Below, piece after piece: positions 33,992 to 42,768 of a stretch of DNA of 64,000 nucleotides. The translations under genes and the position numbers were made by a program. The DNA comes from Methylibium sp035762065 (GTDB lineage Bacteria; Pseudomonadota; Gammaproteobacteria; Burkholderiales; Burkholderiaceae_C). The notes under the pieces were generated by a model. That model did no database searches. It was not told the origin of the DNA and saw nothing but the letters and a program-made list of their open reading frames with translations. The stretch is from positions 15,537-79,536 of the forward strand of contig NZ_DASTPW010000020.1 in assembly GCF_035762065.1 (NCBI RefSeq), in the 5' to 3' direction. The first letter of the stretch is position 1; every line of letters starts with the position of its first letter.

Positions 33992-35185
33992 TTGAAGGTT
34001 TTGCGTCTCGCCGATCTCGCATCGCAAGGCAGGCTGGCCGGGCAGCGGGTGTTCATCCGCGCCGATCTCAACGTCCCCCAGGACGATGCGGGTCGCATCA
34101 CCGAGGACACCCGCATCCGTGCTTCGGTGCCCTGCATCGAGCTGGCGCTGAAGGCCGGCGCGGCGGTGATGGTGACCTCGCACCTCGGCCGGCCGACCGA
34201 GGGGCAGTTCAAGCCGGAGGACTCGCTCGCGCTGGTGGCCAAGCGCCTCGGCGAGCTGCTGGGCCGCGAGGTGCCGCTGATCGCGAACTGGGTCGACGGC
34301 GTCGAGGTGCGGCCGGGCCAGGTCGTGCTGCTCGAGAACTGCCGCCTGAACAAGGGCGAGAAGAACAACGACGAGGCGCTCGCCAGGAAGATGGCCGCGC
34401 TGTGCGACGTGTTCGTGCACGACGCCTTCGGCACCGCGCACCGCGCCGAAGCCTCGACCCACGGCATCGCGCAGTTCGCGAAGACCGCCTGCGCCGGCCC
34501 GCTGCTCGCCGCGGAGATCGACGCGATCTCGAAGGCGCTGGCGGCCCCGAAGCGGCCGCTGGTGGCGATCGTCGCCGGCTCGAAGGTCAGCACCAAGCTC
34601 ACGATCCTGAAGAGCCTGGCCGAGAAGGTCGACGGCCTCGTCGTCGGCGGCGGCATCGCGAACACCTTCATGCTCGCGGCCGGGCTGCCGATCGGCAAGA
34701 GCCTCGCCGAAGCGGACCTCGTGAACGAGGCCAAGTCGGTGATCGAAGCGATGGCCGCGCGCGGCGCCGCGGTGCCGATCCCCGTCGACGTGGTCGTCGC
34801 GAAGCGCTTCGCGGCCGATGCCGAAGCGACGGTGAAGGACAGCGCCGACGTGGCCGACGACGACCTGATCCTCGACATCGGCCCGAAGACCGCCGCGCTG
34901 CTGGCGGCGCAGTTGAAAGCCGCCGGCACGATCGTCTGGAACGGCCCGGTCGGCGTGTTCGAGTTCGACGCCTTCGCGCACGGCACCGAGACGGTCGCGC
35001 GCGCGGTCGCGGAGAGCGCGGCCTTCAGCATCGCCGGCGGCGGCGACACGCTGGCCGCAATCGCGAAGTACGGCATCGAGCGCGACATCGGCTACATCTC
35101 GACCGGCGGTGGCGCCTTCCTCGAAGTGCTCGAAGGCAAGACGCTGCCGGCCTTCGAGATCCTCGCGAAGCGCGCGGCCGCCTGA
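33992..35185 (+). CDS. pgk: Phosphoglycerate kinase
   Basis: The product is 397 residues. It makes ATP and 3-phosphoglycerate from 1,3-bisphosphoglycerate and ADP in glycolysis. RVFIRADLNVPQD (about 17-29), TSHLGRPTEG (about 65-74), LENCRLNKGE, FVHDAFGTAHRAEAST and GPVGVFEFDAFAHGT are intact, and GGGDTLAAIAKYG closes the nucleotide site. The start is TTG at 33992, supported by AAGGAG six bases upstream; no ATG lies near. The interrupted pyk follows after 50 bases. Confidence 0.96.
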   Translation: MKVLRLADLASQGRLAGQRVFIRADLNVPQDDAGRITEDTRIRASVPCIELALKAGAAVMVTSHLGRPTEGQFKPEDSLALVAKRLGELLGREVPLIANWVDGVEVRPGQVVLLENCRLNKGEKNNDEALARKMAALCDVFVHDAFGTAHRAEASTHGIAQFAKTACAGPLLAAEIDAISKALAAPKRPLVAIVAGSKVSTKLTILKSLAEKVDGLVVGGGIANTFMLAAGLPIGKSLAEADLVNEAKSVIEAMAARGAAVPIPVDVVVAKRFAADAEATVKDSADVADDDLILDIGPKTAALLAAQLKAAGTIVWNGPVGVFEFDAFAHGTETVARAVAESAAFSIAGGGDTLAAIAKYGIERDIGYISTGGGAFLEVLEGKTLPAFEILAKRAAA

Positions 35186-35235
35186 ACACCGTCGCGAAGC
35201 GACGACATCGAACGAAAACACGAAAGCCCGAGACC

Positions 35236-36711
35236 ATGAGCAGCCTGCCGCCCCCGACGCCCCGCCCGCGCAACGCCGGCATGCCGCGCGCCACCAAGAT
35301 CGTCGCGACGCTGGGGCCGGCGTCCTCCACGCCCGAGGTGCTGGAGAGGATGATCCGCGCGGGCGTCGACGTGGTGCGGCTGAACTTCTCGCACGGCAGC
35401 GCGCAGGACCACATCGCGCGGGCGCAGCTGGTGCGCGAGGTCGCGGCGAAGGCGCACAAGGAGGTCGCGATCATGGCGGACCTCCAGGGCCCGAAGATCC
35501 GCGTCGGCAAGTTCGCCGAGGGCAAGGTGATGCTCGAGCCGGGCGCGGCCTTCGTGCTGGACGCGGCGCGCAGCGAGCCGGGCGACGTGAACGCCGTGGG
35601 GCTCGACTACAAGTCGCTGCCGCGCGACGTGAAGCCGGGCGACACGCTGCTGCTCAACGACGGCTTGATCGTGCTGGTCGTCGACCACATCAGCGCGGAG
35701 CAGGTGCACACCTTCGTGAAGGTCGGCGGCGAGCTGTCGAACAACAAGGGCATCAACAAGCAGGGCGGCGGGCTCACCGCGCCGGCGCTGACCGCGAAGG
35801 ACATGGAGGACATCAAGACCGCGATGTCCTTTCAGTGCGAGTACCTCGCTGTGAGCTTTCCCAAGAGCGCGACCGACATGGAGATGGCGCGCCAGCTCGC
35901 GAACGTCGCGGGCGAGGCGTATCGGCACAAGCCGGCGCTGATCGCGAAGATTGAGCGCACCGAGGCGGTGGCGGCGCTGGAGTCGATCCTGAAGGCGAGC
36001 GACGGGATCATGGTCGCGCGCGGCGATCTGGCGATCGAGGTCGGCAACGCCGTGGTGCTGGCGCTGTAGAAACGCATGATCAAGCTGGCGCGCGAGCTCG
36101 ACCGCGTCGTGATCACAGCGACGCAGATGATGGAGTCGATGATCGTCAACCCGGTGCCGACGCGGGCCGAGGTCAGCGACGTCGCCAACGCGGTGCTCGA
36201 CGGGACCGACGCGGTGATGCTCAGCGCCGAGACCGCGGCCGGCAAGTACCCGGTCGAGACGATCGAGCAGATGGCCGCCATCGCGATCGAGGCCGAGCGC
36301 GCCGAGGAAGTGACGCTGGACGCGGACTTCACGTCGAAGCGCTTCGGCCGCATCGATCAGAGCATCGCGATGGGCGCGCTGTTCACGGCCCACCACCTGG
36401 GCTGCCGGGCGATCGTCGCGCTGACGGAGTCGGGCTCGACCGCGCTGTGGATGAGCCGGCACAAGATCCACGTGCCGATCTACGCGCTGACCTCCCAGCC
36501 CGGCAGCCTGCGTCGCATGAGCCTGTACCGCAACGTCAGGCCGATGCTGATGCCCTCGCTGAACGACCGCGACCAGGCGCTGGCGGAGGCGGAGACCCTG
36601 CTGGTGCGCCGCGGCGTGCTGAGGCCGGGCGATACGTATGCGATCACTTGCGGCGAGCCGATGGGTTACCCGGGCGGCACGAACATGATGAAAGTTTGCA
36701 GAGTTGGATGA
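35236..36711 (+). pseudogene. pyk: Pyruvate kinase interrupted by an in-frame amber codon
   Basis: One frame runs from ATG 35236 to TGA 36711 (491 codons) but contains TAG at 36067-36069. The first part (277 residues) has NFSHG, DLQGPKIRVG, KIERTEAVAALE and MVARGDLAIEVG. The second part (from 36076, 211 residues) continues without loss: KRMIKLARELDRVVITATQMMESM, VLDGTDAVMLSAETAAGKYPVE, and the C-terminal allosteric domain. Family members usually read NAAVPALQKRM at the break; here NAVVLAL-stop-KRM. The three differences fit C-to-T changes at 36053, 36059 and 36067. Without readthrough the TIM barrel is cut and the enzyme is inactive. Sequencing error, recent pseudogene or suppression are all possible. 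Confidence 0.85.
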
Positions 36712-36719
36712 CTCTGCGA

Positions 36720-36738
36720 ACTTCGGCGAAGCCGAAGT
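36720..36738 (+). terminator. Hairpin behind pyk
   Basis: ACTTCGGC (36720-36727) and GCCGAAGT (36731-36738) form a perfect 8-bp stem with a three-base loop, nine bases after the pyk stop. There is no T-run. More GC-rich dyads follow (GGGC-TGACTC-GCCC near 36750). It could end the pyk message or stabilise its 3' end. Confidence 0.45.
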
Positions 36739-36897
36739 CTGTCGAGTGGGCTGACTCGCCCGAGCCAGGGGGGCGTCGCTACGCTTCGCGGCGGAGCGGC
36801 CGCCTAAACTTCGGGCACTGCGCCGCCCGGCTCGCGACCGTCTTGGTCCGCCGATTGCCCCCGCGCCACCGCATTCCCTCGACTTCGGAGTTCCACC

Positions 36898-37962
36898 ATG
36901 CCCCTCGTCTCCATGCGCCAGTTGCTCGACCACGCCGCCGAGCAGGGCTACGGCATCCCGGCGTTCAACGTCAACAACCTCGAGCAGGTGCAGGCGGTGA
37001 TGGAGGCGGCCAAGGAAGTCGGCGCGCCGGTCATCCTGCAAGCCAGCGCCGGCGCGCGTAAATACGCTGGCGAAGCCTTCATCAAGCACCTGATCCAGGC
37101 CGCGATCGAGGCCTACCCGACGATCCCGCTGGTGATGCACCAGGACCACGGCCAGAACCCCGACGTCTGCAAGGGCGCGATCGACCTGGGTTTCAGCTCG
37201 GTGATGATGGACGGCAGCCTCGAGGCCGACGGCAAGACGATCGCGAGCTACGACTACAACGTCGACGTGACGAAGAAGGTCGTGGACATGGCGCATGCGC
37301 TCGGCGTCACCGTCGAAGGCGAGCTCGGCTGCCTCGGCTCGCTCGAGACGATGAAGGGCGACAAGGAAGACGGCCACGGCACCGACGCCACCATGACGCG
37401 CGAACAGCTGCTGACCGACCCGGAGCAGGCCGCCGACTTCGTCAAGAAGACGCAGCTCGACGCGCTGGCCATCGCCATCGGCACCAGCCACGGCGCCTAC
37501 AAGTTCACCCGCAAGCCGACCGGCGACATCCTGGCGATCGACCGCATCAAGGAGATCCACCGCCGCATCCCGAACACGCACCTGGTGATGCACGGCTCGT
37601 CGAGCGTGCCGCAGGAGCTGCTCGAGCAGATCCGCCAGTACGGCGGCCAGATGAAGGAGACGTATGGCGTGCCGGTCGAGGAGATCCAGCACGCCATCAA
37701 GTTCGGCGTGCGCAAGATCAACATCGACACCGACATCCGCCTCGCCATGACCGGCGCGGTGCGCGAATTCATGGCAAAGAACCCGGAGAAGTTCGACGCG
37801 CGCGAATGGCTGAAGCCCGCGCGCGAGGCCGCGAAGAAGATCTGCCGCCAGCGCTACGTCGAGTTCGGCTGCGAGGGCCAGGCCGGCAAGATCAAGGGCG
37901 AGAGCCTGCAGGTCGTCGCCGGCAAGTACGCGAAGGGCGCGCTCGCGCAGGTGGTCGCCTGA
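36898..37962 (+). CDS. fba: Class II fructose-1,6-bisphosphate aldolase
   Basis: The product is 354 residues, a zinc-dependent aldolase of glycolysis and gluconeogenesis (and the Calvin cycle where present). PLVSMRQLLDHAAEQGYGIPAFNVNN begins the chain. Zinc-binding residues are visible in VMHQDHGQNPD (about 79-89), EGELGCLGS and the histidine of HLVMHGSSSVPQELLE. KINIDTDIRLAMTGAVREF is typical of the type found in Burkholderiales. ATG 36898 has GGAG ten bases upstream. The gene order pgk-pyk-fba-purC is conserved in the group. Confidence 0.96.
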   Translation: MPLVSMRQLLDHAAEQGYGIPAFNVNNLEQVQAVMEAAKEVGAPVILQASAGARKYAGEAFIKHLIQAAIEAYPTIPLVMHQDHGQNPDVCKGAIDLGFSSVMMDGSLEADGKTIASYDYNVDVTKKVVDMAHALGVTVEGELGCLGSLETMKGDKEDGHGTDATMTREQLLTDPEQAADFVKKTQLDALAIAIGTSHGAYKFTRKPTGDILAIDRIKEIHRRIPNTHLVMHGSSSVPQELLEQIRQYGGQMKETYGVPVEEIQHAIKFGVRKINIDTDIRLAMTGAVREFMAKNPEKFDAREWLKPAREAAKKICRQRYVEFGCEGQAGKIKGESLQVVAGKYAKGALAQVVA

Positions 37963-37976
37963 TCCCCGGGGCTGCC

Positions 37977-38891
37977 GTGGGTACCAGCGCGCCGCTGCTG
38001 CAGTCGTCGATCGCCTCGCTGCCGCTGGTCGCGCGCGGCAAGGTCCGGGACAACTACGCGGTCGGCGCGGAGCGGCTGTTGATGGTCGCGAGCGACCGCT
38101 TGAGCGCCTTCGACGTGGTCATGGGCGAGCCGATCCCCGGCAAGGGCGAGCTGCTGACGCAGATGGCGCTGTTCTGGTTCGAGCGGCTCGGGCGGATCGT
38201 CCCGAACCATCTGACCGGCGATGCGCCGGAGAGCGTCGTCACGCCGGCCGAGCGGGCGCAGGTCGCGGGCCGCTCGATGCTGGTCAAGCGGCTGACGCCG
38301 GTGCCCATCGAGGCGGTGGTGCGCGGCCACCTCGCCGGCTCGGGCTGGAAGGAATACCGCGACAGCGGCAGCGTCTGCGGCGTCGAGCTGCCGAAGGGCC
38401 TGGGCAACGCCGCGAAGCTGCCCGAGCCGATCTTCACGCCGGCAACCAAGGCCGAGGCCGGGCACCACGACGAGAACATCTCCTTCGACCAGGCCGCCTT
38501 CCTGATCGGCCGCCCGCTGGCCGAGCAGATCCGCGACATCTCGATCCGGCTGTACGAGGAAGCCGCCGCCTACGCCGCGACGCGCGGTCTCGTCATCGCC
38601 GACACCAAGTTCGAGTTCGGCCTGGACGCCGACGGGCAGCTCACGCTGATGGACGAGGTGCTGACGCCGGACTCGTCGCGCTACTGGCCGGCCGACGGCT
38701 GGGCCGAGGCGGTCACCACGGGCACCAACCCGCCGAGCTTCGACAAGCAGTTCGTGCGCGACTGGCTGGAGGCGGTGCGCGTCGACGGCCAGCCCTGGAA
38801 CAAGCAGGCGCCGGCGCCGGCGCTGCCGGCCGAGGTGGTCGAGCGGACGGCGGCGAAGTACCGCGAAGCGTTCGAGCGGCTGCGCGGCTGA
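37977..38891 (+). CDS. purC: SAICAR synthetase (purine synthesis)
   Basis: The product is 304 residues. It joins CAIR and aspartate with ATP to form SAICAR, step eight of IMP synthesis. GKVRDNYAVGAERLLMVASDRLSAFDVVM (split motif, about 22-50), VVRGHLAGSGWKEY, and IADTKFEFGLDADGQLTLMDEVLTPDSSRYWP are intact. GTG at 37977 is chosen since it starts VGTSAPLLQSSIASLPLVARGK; ribosome site weak. It follows fba by 14 bases. The size corresponds to the longer, yeast-like PurC type. Confidence 0.95.
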   Translation: MGTSAPLLQSSIASLPLVARGKVRDNYAVGAERLLMVASDRLSAFDVVMGEPIPGKGELLTQMALFWFERLGRIVPNHLTGDAPESVVTPAERAQVAGRSMLVKRLTPVPIEAVVRGHLAGSGWKEYRDSGSVCGVELPKGLGNAAKLPEPIFTPATKAEAGHHDENISFDQAAFLIGRPLAEQIRDISIRLYEEAAAYAATRGLVIADTKFEFGLDADGQLTLMDEVLTPDSSRYWPADGWAEAVTTGTNPPSFDKQFVRDWLEAVRVDGQPWNKQAPAPALPAEVVERTAAKYREAFERLRG

Positions 38892-38929
38892 AAGCCGGGC
38901 GGCTTCGGGCGACGCGCGGCTGAGCCGCG

Positions 38930-39898
38930 TCAGAACAGCGCCATGCTGAGCTTGCGCCGGTAGGCATCGACGACGGGATCGGTCGGCACCACGGTCGCCT
39001 TGCCCGCCAGCTCCAGCGTGCCGGTCTTCGCGGTCGCCGCCGCGGCCTTCGGCACCGGCTTCGTCATCAGCTCGAGGATCGCGACGTAGAGCTTGCGGGC
39101 GCGCTGGTCGCCCCACTCCTTGTCGCGCATCAGGATCTCGAGCAGCTCGTCCATCGCCTCGGTCGGGTGGCCGCCGGCAAGCTGGCGTTGGGCGCGTTCG
39201 AAGCGGGCGTCGAAGTCGCGCTTGTTGGCGGCGATGGCGGCGGCCAGCGCGTCGGTGCCGCGGCCGCGGGCCGCGGCCGCATGCGCTTCGAGCAGCATGC
39301 CGAGCGCCGCGGCGCGCGCATCGACCGGCAGGCCTGCCCGTGCGTTCGCGTCGGCCTTCTGCGCCAGCGGCTCGTGATGGCGCTGCGCGTCCTCCAGCCG
39401 CTTCGCGTCGATCAGCTGCTTGACGAGCTCGGCCCGGATCGCGTCGTCGCCGGGCGCGGTCGCGAGCGCGTGTTCGAGCTTCTCGATCGCCGCCGTCGTG
39501 TCGCCCTCGGCCGCGAGCTGCTCGGCCTCTTCGGCTTCCTCCTCGGCTTCCGCCGCGTCGGCGCTCGGCACGTGCTTGTCGAGGAAGGCGCGGATCTGCG
39601 CTTCGGGCAGGGCGCCGACGAAGCCGTCGACCGGCTGGCCGCCGACGAACATCACGCAAAACGGGATCGAGCGCACGCCGAAGGCCTGGCTGAGCTGGCC
39701 GGCGATCTCGGGCTCCTCGTCGCTGTTGAGCTTGGCGAGCAGGAAGCGGCCGGCGTAGGCGGTTTCCAGCTTCTCGAGCACCGGGCTCAGCGACTTGCAC
39801 GGCCCGCACCAGGGCGCCCAGATGTCGAGCAGCACCGGCGTCTGCACCGAGGCGCGGATCAGTTCGGGTTCGAAGTTCTCGAGGGTGATGTCGATCAT
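38930..39898 (-). CDS. cnoX: Thioredoxin-domain co-chaperone (CnoX/YbbN-like)
   Basis: The product is 322 residues. A thioredoxin domain (1-110) carries the active site WAPWCGPCKSLSP (CGPC at about 30-33) and the cis-proline region VRSIPFCVMF. A TPR-like helical C-terminal half follows an acidic linker (AEAEEEAEEAEQL). This domain order is that of CnoX/YbbN, which protects proteins under oxidative stress and hands them to GroEL or DnaK. E. coli CnoX lacks a full CxxC, so the CGPC here may give redox activity. ATG 39898 is the start. It diverges from purE, 97 bases away, and interrupts the purC-purE order. Confidence 0.9.
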   Translation of the reverse strand: MIDITLENFEPELIRASVQTPVLLDIWAPWCGPCKSLSPVLEKLETAYAGRFLLAKLNSDEEPEIAGQLSQAFGVRSIPFCVMFVGGQPVDGFVGALPEAQIRAFLDKHVPSADAAEAEEEAEEAEQLAAEGDTTAAIEKLEHALATAPGDDAIRAELVKQLIDAKRLEDAQRHHEPLAQKADANARAGLPVDARAAALGMLLEAHAAAARGRGTDALAAAIAANKRDFDARFERAQRQLAGGHPTEAMDELLEILMRDKEWGDQRARKLYVAILELMTKPVPKAAAATAKTGTLELAGKATVVPTDPVVDAYRRKLSMALF

Positions 39899-39995
39899 CG
39901 TGAGGTCCGTGGAGGACGAGGCGTCGCGGCCTTCGCCGAAAGGCCGGCTCCTACAATTCGCGCCTTCGCCGAGGTGGCCGAGACGAGGAGTGACG

Positions 39996-40508
39996 GTGGT
40001 TGCAGCGACGCCGCAGGCGCAGCCGGTGGTCGGTGTGGTGATGGGCTCCGCGAGCGATTGGGAGGTCATGCAACACGCCGTCGCGATTCTCACCGAGTTC
40101 GCCGTGCCCTTCGAGGCGCAGGTGCTGTCGGCGCACCGCATGCCCGACGAGATGTTCCGCTACGCCGAAGCCGCGCGCGGCCGCGGTCTCGCGGCGGTGA
40201 TCGCCGGCGCCGGCGGCGCCGCGCACCTGCCGGGCATGCTGGCCGCGAAGACCACGGTGCCGGTGCTCGGCGTGCCGGTGCCCGGCAAGCACCTGCAAGG
40301 CGTCGATGCGCTGCACAGCATCGTGCAGATGCCCAGGGGCGTGCCGGTCGCCACCTTCGCGATCGGCGCGGCCGGCGCGGCGAACGCGGCGCTGTTCGCG
40401 GTGGCGCTGCTCGCGCGCGGCGACGAGGCGATGCGCGCGAAGCTCGACGACTTCCGGCGTCGCCAGCACGAGACCGCCCTCTCGCAGACCGCTGAGCTGC
40501 GCCCGTGA
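39996..40508 (+). CDS. purE: N5-carboxyaminoimidazole ribonucleotide mutase
   Basis: The product is 170 residues. It converts N5-CAIR (made by PurK) to CAIR in purine synthesis. VVGVVMGSASDWEVMQHAV (about 11-29), VLSAHRMPDEMFRYA with the catalytic His, GAGGAAHLPGMLAAKT and SIVQMPRGVPVATFAIG are complete. GTG at 39996 is chosen because GAGGAG lies five bases upstream; a GTG at 39990 overlaps that site. A TACAAT -10-like hexamer is at about 39951. The stop overlaps purK's GTG. Confidence 0.95.
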   Translation: MVAATPQAQPVVGVVMGSASDWEVMQHAVAILTEFAVPFEAQVLSAHRMPDEMFRYAEAARGRGLAAVIAGAGGAAHLPGMLAAKTTVPVLGVPVPGKHLQGVDALHSIVQMPRGVPVATFAIGAAGAANAALFAVALLARGDEAMRAKLDDFRRRQHETALSQTAELRP

Positions 40509-41710
40509 CCGCCTTCAAGACGATCCTGCCCGCGGCCAGCGACGCGGGCGCCCAGGCGACGACGCTCGGCGTGATGGGCGGCGGCCAGCTCGGCCGCATG
40601 TTCGTGCACGCCGCGCAGCGCCTGGGCTACTTCACCGCGGTGCTCGACCCCGACGTCGCGAGCCCTGCCGGCCTCGTCTCGCACGTGCACGTGCAGGCCG
40701 ACTACCTCGACGAACAAGGCCTTGCGCAGATGCTGCGGCGCTGCGCGGCGATCACCACCGAGTTCGAGAACGTCCCGGCGGGCGCGCTCGCGACGCTGGG
40801 CGCGCACCTGCCGACGGCGCCCGGCGCCGAGGCGGTCGCGGTGTGCCAGGACCGCGCCAAGGAGAAGCGGCACTTCCTGCGCTGCGGCGTCGACTGCGCG
40901 CCGCATGCGCCGGTCGAAACCGAAGGGCAGCTGGCCGCGGTCGACGCGAGCCTGCTGCCGGGCATCCTCAAGACCGCGCGGCTCGGCTACGACGGCAAGG
41001 GCCAGGTCACGGTGCGCACGCGCGACGAACTCGCGGCGGCCTGGGACGCGCTCGGGCGCGTGCCCTGCATCCTCGAGCGGCGGCTCGCGCTGGCGTTCGA
41101 GATCAGCGTGATCCTCGCGCGCGGCGCCGACGGCACCACGGTCGAGCTGCCGGTGCAGCGCAACCTGCATCGCGACGGCGTGCTCGCGGTGACCACCGTG
41201 CCGGCGCCCGGCGTCGACACCGCGCTCGCGGCGCAGGCCGTCGACGCGGCCCGGCGCATCGCCGCCGGGCTGCATTACGTCGGCGTGCTGTGCGTCGAGT
41301 TCTTCGTCCTCGACGAGGCCGCGGCGGGCGCCCGCCTCGTCGCCAACGAGATGGCGCCGCGCCCGCACAACTCCGGCCACTACAGCCTCGACGCCTGCGA
41401 CGTCTCGCAGTTCGAGCTGCAGGTGCGCTGCATGACCGGCCTGCCGCTGGTCGCGCCGCGCCTGCACGCGCCGGCGGTGATGCTCAACCTGCTCGGCGAC
41501 CTCTGGTTCGCCGCGGACGGCACCGAGCGCACGCCCGCCTGGGCCGGCGTGCTCGCGCTGCCCGGCGCGCATCTGCACCTGTACGGCAAGAGTTCCGCAC
41601 GGCGCGGCCGCAAGATGGGCCACCTGACGCTGACCGCGGCGACGCCCGAGGCGGCGCTCGCCGTCGCGCGGCAGGCGGCGCAGATCCTCGGCCTGCCGGC
41701 GCCGGGCTGA
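40505..41710 (+). CDS. purK: N5-carboxyaminoimidazole ribonucleotide synthase
   Basis: The product is 401 residues, an ATP-grasp enzyme that carboxylates AIR with bicarbonate. LGVMGGGQLGRMFVHAAQRLGY (about 21-42), TTEFENVP, KTARLGYDGKGQ and FVLDEAAAGARLVANEMAPRPHNSGHYS are the PurK signatures. GTG 40505 overlaps the purE TGA (GTGA), so the two enzymes that pass the unstable N5-CAIR are translated in step. The Sua5 gene follows after 7 bases. Confidence 0.95.
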   Translation: MTAFKTILPAASDAGAQATTLGVMGGGQLGRMFVHAAQRLGYFTAVLDPDVASPAGLVSHVHVQADYLDEQGLAQMLRRCAAITTEFENVPAGALATLGAHLPTAPGAEAVAVCQDRAKEKRHFLRCGVDCAPHAPVETEGQLAAVDASLLPGILKTARLGYDGKGQVTVRTRDELAAAWDALGRVPCILERRLALAFEISVILARGADGTTVELPVQRNLHRDGVLAVTTVPAPGVDTALAAQAVDAARRIAAGLHYVGVLCVEFFVLDEAAAGARLVANEMAPRPHNSGHYSLDACDVSQFELQVRCMTGLPLVAPRLHAPAVMLNLLGDLWFAADGTERTPAWAGVLALPGAHLHLYGKSSARRGRKMGHLTLTAATPEAALAVARQAAQILGLPAPG

Positions 41711-41717
41711 TCCCGCG

Positions 41718-42722
41718 ATGACCCTCCTCGACGGTCGCTCGGCCGCGGCGGTGCGGCAGGCGGCGCAGGCGATCGCCGCGGGCGAGCTGGTCGCCTTCGC
41801 GACCGAGACGGTCTACGGCCTCGGCGCGCGCGCCGACGACGACGCGGCGGTCTCGAAGATCTTCGCGGCGAAGTCGCGGCCGAGCGCGCATCCGCTGATC
41901 GTCCACCTCGCGCAGGCGAGCGGCGCCGAGGCTTTCGCGACGGTCGTGCCGCCGCTCGCGCAGACGCTGGTCGATGCGTTCTGGCCCGGCCCGCTGACGC
42001 TGATCCTGCCGCGCCGGCCCGAGGCGGCGCTTGCCGCGGCAGGCGGCCAGCCGAGCATCGGCCTGCGCTGCCCTTCGCATCCGGTCGCTCGCGCGCTGCT
42101 CGGCGAAGCGGCCGCGCTCGGCGTGAGCGGCATCGCCGCGCCGAGCGCCAACCGGCACGGCCGGGTCAGCCCGACACGCGCCGCGCACGTCGCCGCCGAG
42201 TTCGGCGCCGGGCTGCTCGTGCTCGACGGCGGCGACTGCGAGCTGGGCATCGAGTCGGCGATCGTCGACGTCTCGCGCCTGGACGAGCGCGGCCCCGTGC
42301 TGCTGCGCCCCGGCTCGCTCGGTCGCGCGCGCCTCGAAGCCGCGGCCGGCTGCGCGCTGCTCGACGCCGATGCCGGCGCCCCGCGTGCGCCGGGCACGCT
42401 CGCCTCGCACTACGCGCCCCGCGCGACGCTGCGGCTGATGTCGGCCGCGGCCTTGCGCAAGGCTTTCGAGCTGCTGCCGCTCGATGCGATGCCGAAGGAG
42501 AAGCGCGGAACGCTGGCGGTATATTGCCGCTCGGTCGAGCCGCCGAAGCGGCTCGCGCAACGCCGGATGCCGCAGGACCCCGCCGCTTGCGCGCACGAGC
42601 TCTTCGCCGTGCTGCGGGCCTTCGACGACGAAGGCGCGCAGCTTCTCTGGGTCGAAGAGCCGCCGGCCGATCCGGCCTGGGAGGGCGTGGCCGACCGGCT
42701 GCGGCGGGCCGCCGCGGCTTGA
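41718..42722 (+). CDS. L-threonylcarbamoyladenylate synthase (Sua5/TsaC2)
   Basis: The product is 334 residues, so it is the long Sua5 type with a C-terminal SUA5 domain, rather than short TsaC. It makes threonylcarbamoyl-AMP for the t6A37 tRNA modification. VAFATETVYGLGARADDDAAVSKIFAAKSRPSAHPLIVH (in two halves, KxR region at about 54-58) and GIAAPSANRHGRVSPT are present. The linker LRPGSLG and SHYAPRATLRLM mark the second domain. TsaB, another t6A protein, is encoded 4 kb away. The SGNH gene starts 46 bases downstream. Confidence 0.92.
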   Translation: MTLLDGRSAAAVRQAAQAIAAGELVAFATETVYGLGARADDDAAVSKIFAAKSRPSAHPLIVHLAQASGAEAFATVVPPLAQTLVDAFWPGPLTLILPRRPEAALAAAGGQPSIGLRCPSHPVARALLGEAAALGVSGIAAPSANRHGRVSPTRAAHVAAEFGAGLLVLDGGDCELGIESAIVDVSRLDERGPVLLRPGSLGRARLEAAAGCALLDADAGAPRAPGTLASHYAPRATLRLMSAAALRKAFELLPLDAMPKEKRGTLAVYCRSVEPPKRLAQRRMPQDPAACAHELFAVLRAFDDEGAQLLWVEEPPADPAWEGVADRLRRAAAA

Positions 42723-42768
42723 ATCCCGCCCACCACCCATCCGATCCGCGCCCCCATCTGGAGCCAGC

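Noticed and set aside
36712..36897. A possible small gene between pyk and fba
   Set aside because: No frame with a ribosome site; the stretch is made of GC-rich dyads and fba's upstream region.
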